From Poecilobothrus nobilitatus (Eukaryota > Arthropoda > Insecta > Diptera > Dolichopodidae): DNA of 64,000 bases. A model generated the notes under the pieces. It searched no databases and was not told the DNA's origin. It saw only the letters and a program-made list of their open reading frames with translations. The stretch is from assembly GCA_947095535.1 (NCBI GenBank), contig OX352773.1:212680093-212744092 (forward strand), given 5' to 3'. The position numbers and the translations under genes are program-made. Numbering within the stretch: position 1 is the stretch's first letter; each line of letters begins with the position of its first letter. Of the stretch, positions 63,693-64,000 are shown one piece after another.

Positions 63693-64000
63693 ATGAAAAA
63701 TCTTAATTTAAATTTTAATTCTATAATATTTTTGTTTCATTGTATAAAATTAAAAAAAAAAAAAAAAGAAAAATTTTACACATATGTACTATTTATATCC
63801 TTAAAACCTTTTATTGATTAAGATATAAGATAAAAAAAAAAAAAACAAACATACATATACATATCAAAAAAACAATTCAAACCTTTGTCAAACTTCGAAC
63901 TTAACTAAGTGATTATTTATATAGTATACTAATTATACTAATAAAAAAATAAATTAATATACGTACATGTATAAATAATTTTTTTTTTTTTTTCATTATT

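Larger units (their letters stand above)
60034..64000 (+). other. 3' UTR and downstream flank, very A/T-rich
   Basis: The interval begins directly after the stop codon. The first canonical AATAAA is at 60385-60390, and many more follow because the base composition is extreme, so the true poly(A) site cannot be read from sequence. There are many A or T homopolymers and a (TA)n run near 63668-63692. Two less A/T-rich spots (around 61768-61805 and 63242-63270) stand out. No second gene was recognised up to the window end. Confidence 0.5.

Overview
The window is AT-rich eukaryotic DNA, full of homopolymer A/T tracts, with GT/AG-bounded exons and many interspersed repeats. The one recognisable gene is an arthropod neuropeptide precursor, so the source is almost certainly an insect. 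Some repeat signatures (ends with a GGGTATAA motif flanked by a GTGTCACAAA block) resemble repeats I remember from flies, but this does not fix the order.

Gene content. Only the 3' part of one gene is present, on the + strand. It is the IDLSRF-like peptide precursor, called prohormone-4 in honeybee. Three coding exons can be placed: an LDL-receptor class A module at 46594-46722, an exon starting with a dibasic KR site at 58469-58667, and the terminal exon with the stop at 59886-60033. They are joined by introns of 11,746 and 1,218 bp with consistent phases (1, then 2). The signal-peptide and IDLSRF exons were not found and probably lie upstream of the window, which makes the first 46.6 kb intron or 5' flank. 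The region after the stop is 3' UTR and then very A/T-rich sequence, with a run of overlapping ATTTA motifs about 170 nt past the stop.

The rest is a repeat graveyard. A 1.73-kb Helitron-like element lies at 2302-4031. Three foldback MITE-like elements lie at about 541-734, 17615-18103 (direct repeat AAAATTA) and 56124-56509 (flanked by TTAA). Four copies of a tRNA-derived SINE lie at 7712-7911, 20262-20444, 32690-32842 and 44225-44420, all in the same orientation. Two decayed non-LTR retrotransposon fragments are present: a reverse-transcriptase C-terminal end at 41748-41965 and an RNase H domain at 43560-44075. A pair of dispersed elements with internal tandem repeats lies at 8874-9512 and 52011-52856. 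Several minisatellite-like families occur, one of them at three distant places.

Most short open reading frames are chance or lie inside repeats, and none was accepted as a gene. No tRNA, rRNA, CRISPR array, prokaryotic operon or complete transposase was seen. The best candidates for something undescribed are the SINE family with its conserved internal hairpin, the three-locus minisatellite, the 49-bp hairpin cassette flanked by 15-bp direct repeats, and the inverted repeat at the 5' edge of the LINE fragment.
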